This document shows positions 1 through 11,889 of a stretch of 64,000 nucleotides of DNA, in pieces; position 1 is the first letter of the stretch, and every line of letters begins with the position of its first letter. Position numbers and translations under genes: made by a program. Source of the stretch: Toxonevra muliebris. Taxonomy: Eukaryota; Arthropoda; Insecta; Diptera; Pallopteridae. Under the pieces are notes generated by a model, which ran no database searches, was not told the origin of the DNA, and worked only from the letters and a program-made list of their open reading frames with translations. The stretch spans positions 71,552,400 to 71,616,399 of the forward strand of contig OY829328.1 of assembly GCA_963691655.1 (NCBI GenBank), in the 5' to 3' direction.

Positions 1-2282
1 GAGCGGCTGCGGTACTATCGCGTTAATAGCCTAAACTAAGAAGAAGAAAATTATAACAAATAAGTATATCGAATGCAGAGTAAAAAGGGGAACAATTTAT
101 CTAGGATAGATTTTTTCCCATGGTTTTAGCTTCAATTGCAATCAAGCTTCAATTTTAATGAAGATTCCCTCTTGTGAGCAAAGGCCAATGACAAACTCCA
201 CCTCATTTCATTCTCGCTGCTACTTTATGTTTTACTTGGAGCCACGATTTACACGATATTGCTGTTGGCCATCGTATCCTTAGTATATATCGTAGACAGC
301 GAACGTGAATCTCTGGAAAACATCATGCCTTACAGGAGAACAAATTCAACATTAAATTCAAATAGACTCAATTTGGTACGTCAGAAATGTACACCGTTAA
401 GAACAATCTGATTCTCTTAAATCAGTTTAAAGTTGTCTGCTAACATCCGACTAGAGTCCACCATCCTTTGGCTCGAGCCCGGAATGATGCTGGCAAATTA
501 GACTGGTTCTGTACTGGAAAAAAGACCTTGATTCAGCACTGCCCACTGATTTCGATAAAGCCCAATCATGACCAAATACTGAAAATTAAGCTATTTTACT
601 TAATTTTGATATATTGTATTGAGTCGGCATCAATCCCTTCTAGAGCTTTTAGTTGAAGAATTTAATACCGATGCTGTTTCATATTTTCAGACGGGAAACA
701 AATCAAAAATTTTCTCAATTTTTCTTTCCTCCTTTTTCTTATTATAATTCTAAATTAAGTTAAAAGAAAAGTACATCACAGAACGATACTCTTCCCTCCC
801 CCTGCCCTTCTACTGTACCATCACAATTAAATTGTAATCAATCTAATACTTTCAACTTGACGTAGCACGCAGCGACGGATTCAGAGGGGAGTTGTGGGAG
901 CTTCAACTCCTTTCAAAAATGTGAAGCTTATAACTTTCCAAAATTTTCTGGTTTGATTTTTCATCTCTTTCTAAGTCCTAAATTTAACTTATGTTTAAAA
1001 TTAAATTCTTGTCAAAATTTCGGTCTGGGCTTTGGTCAGAATTGGTCTGAATTCTGGTCTAAGTTTTTTGGTGAATTCGTATTTTTGTTTGAATTTTGGA
1101 TTCAATTTGTTTTGATTTTTTATCTAAATTTCGATTTAAAATTTGTCTGAATTATGGTTTGATTACGACAAAAATAATTTTTTTCAAAAATAACAAGACT
1201 CTGAAAATGAATTCTGTTAGAACTCCGAAAAAAAAAATTGAACGGATTTCAGCGTTTAAAAAGTTTACATCTAATTTTTGTTTATCGAGGGCACAACGTT
1301 TGCCCATTTCTAACAAATTCTGCAACTGAAATTGTTTGCGAGTTCAGCACGTGTATTAACCCATTAGTTTCTTCTTTTTTGAGTATATTTTTCTAGAAAT
1401 AAGTTGCTCATCAAGTTTTACTATAGGTCACTGATCAACAAAAATCTGTTAACTTGCTTTTAATATCTTATAGATCAACATTTGAATATCTGCTCTAAGT
1501 GCAATTAAATTTGTTATTTTATTCCCAAAACAGCTGTTGCACCTTGGTATATGTGGAAAATTTTTTTGCTTTTGAAAGACAGGGCTCAATTTGGAAGCAA
1601 AGTAAGTCTCTTACCGACTTGAAAATCAACTAGAACTTAGATAAAGGGAAGTTGCAAGCCCCCCTGACGTTTAATATCTTACTTATTAAATCAATTTATG
1701 TACAAATATATACTAAATCCTACTTAGTTTTACAACTTTTCCGTTGATAAATCAAAGAAAATATTTGATTTCTTTTAATTAGAGATACCCACATTTTGTA
1801 ATCTATTCTTAAAGGTTAAATTCATTATATTTTGAGGATATAAAAGAATAGAAAAATCCAAGTAAAATGCCTTCATGGCATTTAAGATTAAAAGAAAAAC
1901 GCCATGAGTAACAAAAATTTGTCAATTTGGCATAAAATCGGCGACCACATTCGCCAAAAAAATAATAATAATAAATATTTGTTTGCCTTTTCCGTCCACA
2001 TCCACATGGATGCGATGCTCATTAAATCACAAATGGAAATGTTTTCGTCGCTACAATAGAAAACATTTCACTAGTTCTCGCTGTTTTTTTTTTTGCCTTT
2101 TTCTTCTTTTGCTGTAGGCAATTGCGTAAATTCTTGTAAATTACTTCTTAAGCTATATAATGTATAAACATACATACATATATAGTATAAACATTCAAAT
2201 ATACTTATACATACTATTTATACAAGTACATATTTATATATTTATAAATATACATATATATATATATATAGATGTATGTATG
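1..2282. other. AT-rich spacer without a recognisable gene
   Basis: Reading frames here are short, low in complexity and resemble no family I know. The stretch 950-1200 is T-rich with repeated 'TTTGGT/GAATTT' words, which produces spurious Phe-rich reading frames. Bases 2155-2280 are a TATA/CATACATA microsatellite-like tract typical of fly intergenic DNA. No transposon ends were found. Old transposon debris too decayed to read is possible. Confidence 0.5.
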
Positions 2283-2459
2283 TTAAGAAGCTCTCAAGGA
2301 TTGCCACTTGTCCTTTACTGAATCCTGTAATCGCAAATAATCGCCCACTTGTGTGTCGAAATTTTTATGGGCGTTGAACAGCAGCAACGTCAGCGCGACA
2401 ACAACAATAACAGCGAGAATAGCACCAGCCGCCACAGTAGTAACAACTACAACATAAGC
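2283..2459 (-). CDS. Possible terminal exon of a small single-pass membrane protein
   Basis: On the minus strand an AG acceptor at the end of a CTA-repeat tract (about 2460-2485) is followed by an open frame of 58 codons ending in TAA at 2283-2285. It begins AYVVVVTTVAAG, continues as a roughly 28-residue hydrophobic Val/Ala/Leu helix, and then turns into a polar tail (HKNFDTQVGDYLRLQDSVKD). The sharp change from helix to a charged, well-balanced tail and the higher GC content are what one expects of real coding sequence, not of the surrounding spacer. I do not recognise the protein. Upstream exons would lie at higher coordinates and were not found. The alternative is a chance frame inside a GTT/GTA-rich low-complexity stretch. 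Confidence 0.35.
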   Translation of the reverse strand, partial: AYVVVVTTVAAGAILAVIVVVALTLLLFNAHKNFDTQVGDYLRLQDSVKDKWQSLRAS

Positions 2460-3029
2460 TACCAAGTAGTAGTAGTAGTAGTAGTAGTGCGTTTAGACAA
2501 CAATAAAAATATGTATTTAGACAATCAAGGACATTCTGGGGAATAGGAATATAGTCGAGAGAACATTAAAAATGGTATAGCTTAGAACTAACTCAACAAA
2601 ACCATAATATCCATAACAAAACCTACCGTCACCCACTCCACACCCACCGCCATTATTATGGAACAAATATGCCAAATGGTACAATGAATAGTAGATTTTG
2701 TTGGAGTATTTAAGTATTTTTTCGGTATTAGTTTGAATGAAATTAAAGTTCCCATAGAAACACTCTTTGATATGAAAAAATTAAATTGTGAATTATATAA
2801 ATTTAATTCCAAATTTATGTTCTACATATGTATTTATAAGCTGCTTTGAGCTTTGAGGGTTTTTTCGAGTTGAGTACATATACAAATTCTATGTAGCTAT
2901 TTCATGGAACTTAAACTAGGACAAGGTGATGAAGGCTAGTATACAGTTTTCATTCTATTTAGAGAATTTTGTAAGAAAATATTGGGTTTAACCTCATCGA
3001 GCTGTAGTAAGTAGTATTAGTGTCGGATC
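2460..3029. other. Spacer with trinucleotide repeat
   Basis: Contains a (TAG)n/(CTA)n tract at about 2465-2488, preceded by CAA/AAC-rich sequence. The rest is AT-rich with no reading frame that I recognise. Confidence 0.5.
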
Positions 3030-4410
3030 TGTTCCCCAACATAATCAGCGAAATCATGGAGTGGGCTCTGGTTTTGCTGAGCAACTGGGCCGCAAGTAAT
3101 GGCGTAGGAGTAAATCCAGGGAAAACAGACATGATGCTATTTACTACTTAGACCAAAATACCGACTTTCAATTTTCCGTGTTTAAATGGACAAAGACTAT
3201 CCCTTTCATCAACAGCAAAATACCTAGGTGTTATACTTGATGCTACCTTTGGCAAAAGGTGGGGTTTAAAACCTAAATAGTACAATGGATGAATATAGTA
3301 TGGTGGCCAGCTCTTATAAAGGGCTACAACCAGAAAAATTTAGTCAGAATGCAGGAGCAGCGGGGGCAATGAGATTATGTTCCATTGACCCTCTGAAGGT
3401 GCTGTTAAATCTAGACTAAGAGATGCTGGATGCTGGACAAGTTAGACTTACGGTCACAGCAACATCCTTAACACATTACCCAGTGGGCTTAATGAACTTA
3501 CTGACTACCTAGCACTGAAAGTCAACCTTGAAATGGTGTTTAGAATTTCCGTTCTTACTAGAAATGACTGGAAGGACGGTAAATGCCATAAATAATCCGA
3601 CATAACTCACTTCACCGACGGGTCCAAATAGGATTGCGGTGTAGGGGCGGGGATATACTCAACAGACTTGGGTATATCTCAATTCTTTAGCCTCTCAAAC
3701 AATGCTAGCATCTTCCAGGCAGAAGTCATTGTAATCAGGGAGGCGTGCCGTATCTTAAAATCGTTAGATATAGCAGGGATAAACAAAACTATTCTCTGAC
3801 AGCCAAGCCTCGATTTTGACTCTATTACCAAATCCAAACTGGTCTGGCAGTGCAAGAAGCATCTCACGAGAGTAGCAAACACAGCTAAGATATCCCTAAT
3901 TTGGATTCCTGGTCATAGGAAACTTGAGGGAAATGTTAAAGCCGACGCACTTGCTAAGCAAGGTTCTTCTCAGCAATTCTCGCTAGTGGAACAGGTTCTC
4001 ATTACGCTAAAAGAGGCTCAGAGGAAAATACGAGAACACTTCCTACACCAAGCCAACCTCAGGTGAGAGGGCATACAGACATGTAAAATAATAAAAAAAA
4101 GTCTGGCCCTGTTACAGTGCTGCAAGAACTGAAGAACTGATGGTAACACTAACTGTCGTCAGTACGGGTCACTGGTCAATTGGCGTTCATGCACCTAAAA
4201 TGGGAATCTCCTGTAACGACTGCTGTCGCAATTGCAACAAAACCAATGAGAAAGAGACCGTTGAACACCTACTCTGCAAGTGTCCGGCGCTTGCAAAAAC
4301 CAGACTCTGTGAGCTGGGAAAACCGTTTTTGGACGACCTGAAAGATTTTTCCACAGTAGACTTTAATAAACCAATAATATTCCTAAACCAGTCAAAATGG
4401 ATCTAACCCC
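3030..4410 (+). mobile_element. Degenerate LOA/I-type LINE: RT end, RNase H and zinc knuckle
   Basis: Reading across frames on the plus strand gives, in order: the RT thumb region (GVNPGKTDMMLFTT, then LSSTAKYLGVILD at about 3200-3243), an internal deletion running into RWGLKPK, an RNase H domain (FTDGSK at about 3610, later IPGHRKLEGNVKADALAKQ near 3907-3962), and a terminal Cys/His knuckle (CRNCNKTNEKETVEHLLCKC at about 4228-4287). The order RT, RNase H, CCHC is the pol arrangement of I/LOA-group LINEs. Stops and frameshifts are scattered throughout, so this copy is dead. The knuckle closely matches the one at about 10160-10240, so both are copies of one family. Confidence 0.85.
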
Positions 4411-4539
4411 GGTGGCTAATCCTCATTCGAAATTAAACATCCGATGTATCAAAATGGCACTAACGTGCTAATTGATTCAAGTCTTCAATGTTTTTAGCAT
4501 TCGGTCACCACCACAACCAACCAACCCTGTCGAGCTGAG

Positions 4540-5010
4540 AAAAAAACTATTGGACACATAAATTTGCACTAAGGGGTTCTTGTATATTAGGGGGATTGTC
4601 GTCTACGTTGGAACACCTTTTGACTTTCAGCGACATTGAGAGAGAGCGAACAAAGGAAGATGGACATTTGCGGTCATCCCAGATATTGAGAACTGGAAAA
4701 AACGCCACCATGGATGAACTGATTTCCACATGACGCAGCTACTCAGCGGACATGGTTGCTTCAAGCAGTATCTTCACCGTTTTTAGTATAAGGAAGAAAC
4801 GTTTTGCTCTAACTTTCTGACAGATATGGAAGATAGGCGGCATATTTTGTTACATTGCCCACATTTCAACATTGAAAGTGCCGAGATAACGGCAGCCTTT
4901 GGGAAAGCTCCCACATTGGCTAATCGCCACACACTCCATAAGTGGCTAGCAGTCCAGAGAGCGGCAGCAAAAAAAAATGTCTGCACTTCGCCGTACTGAA
5001 CGTGTTCGTA
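4540..5010 (+). mobile_element. Second decayed LINE 3' fragment
   Basis: A plus-strand frame around 4741-4900 reads LSGHGCFKQYLHRF, then a stop, then RRHILLHCPHF. This is the region after RNase H seen in LINE pol proteins, where a 'GHG..YL.RF' motif precedes the last His/Cys knuckle. It is broken by stops and is a different family from the 3.0-4.4 kb copy. The 5' limit is uncertain. Confidence 0.6.
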
Positions 5011-6479
5011 GTATGGAACGCACTCGTTTGAGCAACGCAGGCCTCAACAATAAGACGGATAACTTGACCTACCAACAAAACTGACATGTGAGATGAAACG
5101 GCAGTACAAGCACAAGCCATTTCGGAGAAATACAGTAAAAAAAAGAAACCAATAAATATAAAATTGTAGAATCTGACGGAAGAACTAAGTTCCGCTGAAA
5201 GAAGTTATTGTTCTGGTAATTGTACCCGGCAGCGAATTCTGGCAATATCATTAATTCTATTTAAAATGATAGAGCGAAATCGTGATTTGAATTTCAAAGA
5301 ATTCAATGAAAACTTTTAAAACCTTCAACTGACTTCCTTTACAAAACCTTTTTGTCCATTAGATTAATATGTCCTGGCTTTAGTCTTAAATATACACATA
5401 CATACAAATACGAGTATATGTTGAAATATTCCTACATGCAATATTTTAGCCAATGTTATACGCTCTCAACTTGTAGGTACCTCCAAAGAAACCACATACA
5501 AAAAAATATAAATTTCTTTGTTTTTTCTTTGTATACATAAAGAAATTCTCATAAGCAACCTACATACATAGGATGTAGTACATGAATATAAAAATGTATC
5601 CTTACACTGTAAGTAACATTACAATCAACCAACCTTGTTCTTTCATTTCAGTACCTTAACGCTGGTGACTGGTTAGGTAAGGTACAGTAAGGTAAGGTAT
5701 CGTAAGGTAAGGTAAAGTAAGTTAAGGCAAGGAAATAAACACATCATCAGGTGTGCTTGTAAATGTCAACGACAACAAAGGCTATTTTCATTTGAGAATA
5801 TTTTTATCCTTGCACTCGTATTGCACTGCATTTCATAGTACAGCACAGTACTGCACTGCACTGCATTTAACTAATGCAATTCTTAGTATTAAAGTCAAGG
5901 TTTTGTTGTCTCTAAAGCATACTATACTTATGTATATGTGTATATCCTATATATGTTTGTATGTATGTATATATTTATAGTGGGTTTAAAAAAAGGATAC
6001 AAAGTACAACCTAACCTTGAATTTTTTATACTTACTTTAAGTTATTTTAAGAAGTATTTATTCGACGACTTGCTATCGTAATTAAAATGTAATTTAATAA
6101 TTTACTCAGTAGGTCTCTTCTCCCTTCTAAAGTTCACACTCATTGTTAGCATCGATATTAGTAAAAGTATACATAACTCTACTTTAAAACTTTCGTATTT
6201 CTGACATATTACCATATTATCCTTAAATTATAGCTTGCCTATTAATTTTATATGAAATTTGTTGTACTTCATTTACAAGATTTAAAAGGATATTACTGAG
6301 AACTTCATTCAATAATCATTACGAGATAAAGCATCAGAATAATTACTGGACAATTATGTGAGGAAAATGTATGATGACAAAACAATGACCCATTATGATA
6401 TTTAAGGTAGAAATAAACTAATATTTTCAGATTCATGTACCTACATACATACACTAAGCAGCCATCATCCCAGTGGATA
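5011..6479. other. AT-rich spacer with simple repeats
   Basis: No gene recognised. It holds a GGTAA/TAAGG pentanucleotide-like tract (about 5670-5730), a short CACTGCA/TACTGCA minisatellite (about 5822-5872) and a TATG/ATGT tract (about 5930-5965). Confidence 0.5.
5670..5731. repeat. (TAAGG)n-like simple repeat
   Basis: Successive GTAAGGTA-type units with occasional substitutions, visible by eye. Confidence 0.7.
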
Positions 6480-6484
6480 TAGTA

Positions 6485-6850
6485 GCGAATGTTGAGCGAA
6501 CGGGCTCAGAAGCGAGCGTTTTGTGGTAAAAAAATATGAGCGTCGCGTGAACATTCGCTCAACGTTCGCAAGCGATAAGATTGGGAGCATAAATATGACA
6601 AATAAACAATAATAGGCAAAAGAAACGACAATCGGTTTCCTTGGCACACGACACAATAACAAAAAATTCGTTCGCTTAATGTTCGTAAACGTCGTCGCAA
6701 ACGATAAGTTTTGGAGCTTGAATATGACAATGAAGAATTAATAAGAAAATTAGACAACAAAAGGTTTCTGTCTCTCGTAAAAAGGCTTGCAAAAGGCTTG
6801 TTAATAATATCTTTTACGAGTGTTGTAAACGAAACTTTTGCTGCCACAAA
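6485..6850. repeat. Diverged tandem duplication, unit about 130 bp
   Basis: Two adjacent copies share GTTCGCAAGCGATAAG / GTCGCAAACGATAAG, GGAGCATAAATATGACAA / GGAGCTTGAATATGACAA and an A-rich run leading to 'GGTTTC'. The ACGATAAG/GCGATAAG landmarks lie 130 bp apart (about 6571 and 6701). Several CGTTCGC/GCGAACG words occur in both orientations. No protein is recognised; it is probably part of an unidentified repeat. Confidence 0.55.
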
Positions 6851-6889
6851 CTGAGCGACATATGATTCGTTTTTGGTAAGACTAAATGC

Positions 6890-7560
6890 AGTCAGATCCT
6901 CCTGTACGTTCCACCATCGTGGCTCGAATAGAACATCTTTCTAATCAGAAGTTTTCTTCCATTCGCTCAATGTCTTTGCACTTTAATATTTCGTCTTGTT
7001 TTTGTTCACCACTAGACCCACTCGACGAGACTTCCGTTTCAAGTTGGAGAATGCAGCACTGACTGCTCGGGTTTTTGTGCCAATAATATCAATATCATCA
7101 GCGTATGCTAGCACTATGACACTCTTATAGTGTCAGAGATGTCGATATTCCCAGCACGAATTATTTTCTCCAGCCTAAGTCGCACGATAGGTAATCAATC
7201 ACCTTGTGTGAAACATCTTTTGGTATCATATAGCAAGGAGAGGTCTGCCCCAGTTTTCACTGCGCTGTTGGTGTCGATCAACTTGAGAATGAGAACCACA
7301 AATGAGTTTTGTAAATATACCAAAATCAGGCATTGTGGCATACAAGTGGTACCTAATCGTGCTGTCGAAAGTGGCTTTATAATCGACGAATAGATGGTGG
7401 ATGTCGCGTTCGCTTTCTATGGTCCTTTCCATGATTTGCCGTAGTATGAATGTCTGGTCGATTGTAGATTTACCAGGCCTGAAGCTACACTGACAAAGTC
7501 CAGCTTGTTGACGATGGGCCGCAGTTTTTTACACAGTAAGCTTGAGAGAACCTTATATAC
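6890..7560 (-). mobile_element. Degenerate non-LTR retrotransposon reverse transcriptase
   Basis: The minus strand reads, from high to low coordinate, HHLFVDYKATFDST (RT motif A region, about 7380-7420), LYATMPDFGIFTKLICG, then further down LAYADDIDIIGTKTRAVSAA (motif C, about 7060-7115) and GLVVNKNKTKY. The YADD box and the 'NxxKTKY' element are textbook RT motifs. The wording DYKAxFDS plus YADDIDIIG is of RTE/CR1 type, unlike the RNase H-bearing copies elsewhere in the window. Frameshifts and stops separate the blocks, so the copy is dead. Confidence 0.8.
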
Positions 7561-7979
7561 GATATTGAGAGGGCTTATCCCACGATAGTTGGCACAGATC
7601 GCGTTTCGCGCAATGGCGAATTCAACACAACCACATCTTTCCTTCTGTGAAACAAATGCAACACAGAAAACGAAATTTTTTAAATTGTTTTATAAAATAC
7701 TTTTTCTCCATTACCCCTAGAAGACTGGTTCGATATTTCGGAGAGGAAAGTGATTTCTTCTTCTATAGACTTTTCGAGAGTAAGACTCAAAATTACAGCC
7801 CAGGCTAAACTTACGAATTCATTCCGATCGAATTTATTTTCGTATTGATTTCGCAATGCTTTGGTCCAAAAAGGAGCCCATAACACGGTATTGGACATGG
7901 TTCAAAGAACGGCATCATTGTTGATCACATGTACCTTAAGAAAAACCCCTTCTTTAGCTATGAATACTATTCTCTACTA
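7561..7979. other. Unassigned sequence between two LINE fragments
   Basis: I could not assign this stretch. A minus-strand frame at 7680-7898 has no recognisable domain. It may be the 5' decayed part of the next LINE or an ancient repeat. Confidence 0.4.
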
Positions 7980-10390
7980 AACTCCTGTTGACCTTTTTGG
8001 GAAACAGATCGTGGCCAACTTGTCTATCAGGCTAAATTCAGTCAGTCCCTGGTCTGACCCATTTGTAGGTCATTCCGAAATTCTTTCTGTATTTACCGCT
8101 TTATCCACGAATATTGACTACACCTTACCCATACCGTTCTTCGACAATTATTTTATCACTTCCATCCCTTCGAGAGACGATATAATCGCGAGTCGATGCT
8201 AGCAGAAGGATGCGGTGTACTTTTACACCGACGGATGATAAAGGTAGGTGGAAGGGTATTCTGTATTCTCTGAACAACTAGAATAAAGCTTATCCTTTAA
8301 TATGTCTAACCACTTCAGCGTCTTCCAAGTAGAGGTCATGGCCATATAGGTAGCGGCGAACTGGCTGAAAAGTAGTAAAGTATCTGTCCATTATATTTTC
8401 TTCGACAGCCAACCTGGTATCAAATCCCTAGCCAGTATATTATTGTCCTGCAAGGTTGCTTTTGATAGTCTGCGTTTGCTCAATGAAGTAGCCGATGAAC
8501 TCAATGTACACCTTGTTTGTGTTCCAGGCCACAGTGATATACAGCTGCAGTCAAAATAATAGTAGTGACATAACAAAAAAGTTTCATATAACGCAAACAA
8601 TATTTTTTAGATGAATATGTATGTTATGTCTTAATTCAAAGAGTAGCTTGAAGTCCTCAGTATCTAATGCATAAAATCCTTTTATATTAAAAACACAGGT
8701 CATGGTTTGTACGGTCAAAAATAGTAATGCTTGATCTGGAAATAGGGATAGGAACATTATTTTCGCAAAAACGTTAAAGGAATCTCAAACCTTATTAGTA
8801 TGTTTATTTTTAGCTAAAACATCAACACATTGCTGGGACTTATATTCAACTAGGCCTCCGCATCTCCTTACAGGTGTCGTCTGCCATTTTGTCATCACTG
8901 GAACTCACAGTTCCTATAAAATGGTTGATATATTACAGAAAATGGAATTTTCTATGTCATCCAATATGTTTTCAAAGATTTTGCTATTGAATGGGCCACT
9001 TTAGAACACCGATTTTGTTGAGGGAATGAATTTTTGATGATTTAATTCTACTTCGAATAACGTTATCGTTTTGTTGGACTTATACTACTCAGTGTTTGAT
9101 CATATGACTGTAATTGATTTATGTGGGCGTACATTTTTATATCCATATGGATCTTGATCAAAATTTACTGACTTTATTTAGTTTTGAAAATATCTGAAAA
9201 TTGTGATATATTCTAGTGGATATTTGGAGGGCTAATTGTGGAGTTTTTGCGAGCAGTTGAATACAAGAAGATATTTCTGAGTCCATATGGTTTCAGATAA
9301 TATATTCAAAGGTTAAAAAATTTGCTGAACATAATACTCAATTTGTTCTAAGACTGTTAGGTTCATCAGTTCAAAAATTATCATTTATGACATCAGTTCT
9401 TACAACAATATTGGTCCTATTCTTTGGAACTAGGGAGACATGGATACTAAGAAGTGTTTGGGCGTCAAGTTTACAGTGTTATAAGTGGAATATGCTCCTT
9501 AAAAGATATCAGACAACAATAACGAAGATCAAAGTAAAAGATGAAATGGAAAAAACTTACTCTTTCATAATAAAATCGGTGTCCTGAAGTTGACTGTTTA
9601 GTCTGCCGATCTGAACTTGATTGAAAGCATTAAGAATAATATAGAAAAAGTGGTTTTCAAAATCAAAACACTTGCTAAGAGTCTGTAAGCTCCAATGATG
9701 AAAAAATAGCAAACGAGTCCTTTAAGGTGATGCTGAGGCTTACTTGGCCAATGTTCCGACGATGCATCCTTACCAGAAATATTAAAGCTTTTTCCAAAAT
9801 AATGTTCTTTTCCTTATTTTTATAACAAGCACTACTATTTTTTTGACCATCCAAATGCTGGTTTGTGAGAGTCTTTTATTTTCTGTATTTTTTTATGATA
9901 AAATTTATTAAACCTATAGATACTCAAGACTTCAAGCTATTATTAAAATTTAAACATTTTAAGAATATATAATTAAAAAATATTATTTGCGTACTATTAT
10001 TTTTACCGCAACTGTACATGGTAATAACAAAGCTAATGAATTAGATTGGGTACAGAAATGACGCTTAAAAACTAGACAGGTGTTCCACTGGGAACCTGCA
10101 GGCTTAGTGTTCAACCAGACGAAGGTGAGATGCTTGACTCAACACACACGCGCCCTTAAACGACTGTTGCAGAAATTGTAAAGATGAAGAGGAGGAAGAA
10201 TCTATTCCTTACTACCTATGCTTCTGTCCAGCTGTAGGAAAAATACCATAGATCAATACTTTCTAGACAACCTGTTCGATTTGGGTTCAACTGACCTAGG
10301 AGGTCTACTTAAATATATAACAAAGTTTAATAGGTTTGACTAATTCTGGTTCTTGTTCTAAACGGGTGGATGGAACGGGCCGTATTTAGC
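7980..10390 (+). mobile_element. LOA/I-type LINE copy split by a Tc1-like insertion
   Basis: Left part (7980-8541): linker FITSIPSRDD, then RNase H pieces VYFYTDG and a tail ending VCVPGHSDI. Right part (from 10015): GNNKANELD, then a CRNCKDEEEEES...CFCPAVG knuckle (about 10160-10240) and the C-terminal LGGLLKYITKFNRF. When the 8542-10014 element and one TA are left out, the left and right halves meet in the same frame inside the conserved RNase H motif PGHSD-x-x-GN-x-x-AN-x-LA. The LINE itself has other stops and was probably already decaying. Confidence 0.85.
8542..10014 (+). mobile_element. Tc1/mariner element with IR/DR-type ends, inactive
   Basis: The element is bounded by TA on both sides (8540-8541 and 10015-10016). 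The left end reads CAGCTGCAGTCAAAATAATA and the reverse complement of the right end CAGTTGCGGTAAAAATAATA. A second, internal pair of repeats lies at about 8712-8733 (GGTCAAAAATAGTAATGCTT) and about 9829-9850 (reverse complement GGTCAAAAAAATAGTAGTGC). Each end therefore carries two direct repeats, as in Sleeping Beauty/Tc3-like IR/DR transposons. On the plus strand, decayed transposase includes SADLNLIESIKNNIEKV (about 9600-9655), matching the 'SPDLNPIEN-W' box before the last catalytic glutamate. There are many stops. Length is 1,473 bp. Confidence 0.88.
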
Positions 10391-11889
10391 CTAAATTTAG
10401 AGGAGTCTAGTAAAATTTCTGTGTTTGAAATGAGGAGAGTGGTAACTGTCCATGCAATTTTATGCTACTGATATCACTAAACGAAAATGGCAGTTACATT
10501 TTTTTTAGCAAGGGATCTACACTTCATTTCGCTTATGTGAATTCGCTGAGAGATAATATCTCGAATTACACTCTCGCTTGAATTCAATATACCATCTGTC
10601 TTATATATTAACCACAGGGAAAAATCTAAGAAAATTAGATAAATAAGCTTTTCAACGCCCTGGAGTAAGTGCTATGTGCAGATTTTCTGGATTTGTCTGG
10701 ACCACAAACAGACAATAAAAATGTTATTACAAAAATGCGTAAAAACTAGCCCCTTTTCGGAACATACAGAAGAACTTATGCAGCTCTAGCTTGTTCGGTA
10801 ACCTTCTTGTTACCTTCAATCAACCTATACCTCGAAAATCCAAGAAGTATGATCCCCTACTACGTTAGTCGAATTTCACTGATAGTATTTAATTTTATAG
10901 TTTGCATTCATTTTTTTTTGTTACCTCAATGTCCATGAACTAAGTAGCAACATCAGTAGCAATAATTAAAATCGGAATATAATAGTTCAAAGCAACTCAA
11001 AAAGTTGTAAACAATTTATTTCTGCAAATTTTCGGCATACTTATATAATTTCAGTAATTAGAAAGAAAACATGTTATTTGTTTCTTTTTTCCTTTCTATT
11101 TTTTTTTCTTTGATTTTTTTGTTTATTTGCCTGTTTGCTTGCAAATAAGTTTATAAAAAGTTTTTCTTTGCTATTTTCAGAGTTTTGTTTCTGCTGCTCT
11201 TCTCGGTCGGCTGAGGGCACAACAGTTCCGTATGAACCAAATACATGTGACTATATATACAATATTTTGTTTTTTCACAACTTGACGCAATATTTAACCT
11301 TGTCATTTGAAAAGTTATTCATTTCAAAACTTGATTTCTTACGATCCTAAGCTAATTGAGTTCAATGAAAGTTTCACTTTGGAATATTTGCAAGAGACGA
11401 AAGAGAAAGTATTTGCAAGTTTTATTTGTACTCATCATGTTGTGTTAACTTTATCCGGAGGAGGGTGTAAAATACTAATCCTAAGTATAGTTGTTAGTTG
11501 TTGTGTACCAAATTGTCAAAAAAAAAAATAAAAAAAAAAATCAAAAAAGTTCTAAAGTTACACAATTATCACTACAGCAAGTTATAATTTTCTACTTATA
11601 TATATCGAATGCATTATGTGAGATTATTTTGTTGTTGTTTGTAGTTTGCTAATTGCTATAATTACAGATAGACATATACGTACCATATTACAATAACAAA
11701 ACAACAAATATTTTATTAGTATCAAATTATAGCTGAATACAAAAGCTCAAAAGTAATGACAACACGTGGGGTTAAACTTAAACGCCTTGTCAATTCATAT
11801 TTTGCAAAGACATTAATCTATTAAGTTTCTTTGTACCCACTTTGGCACATCTTTTCAAAGGCTTTCTTTCCCTCTATCTGTGCATTAAT
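10391..11889. other. AT-rich spacer
   Basis: No recognisable gene. The frames at 11135-11531 are Phe/Cys-rich and not protein-like. There is an A-rich tract at 11518-11545 and a T-rich tract near 11085-11130, possibly a decayed retroelement tail. Confidence 0.45.
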
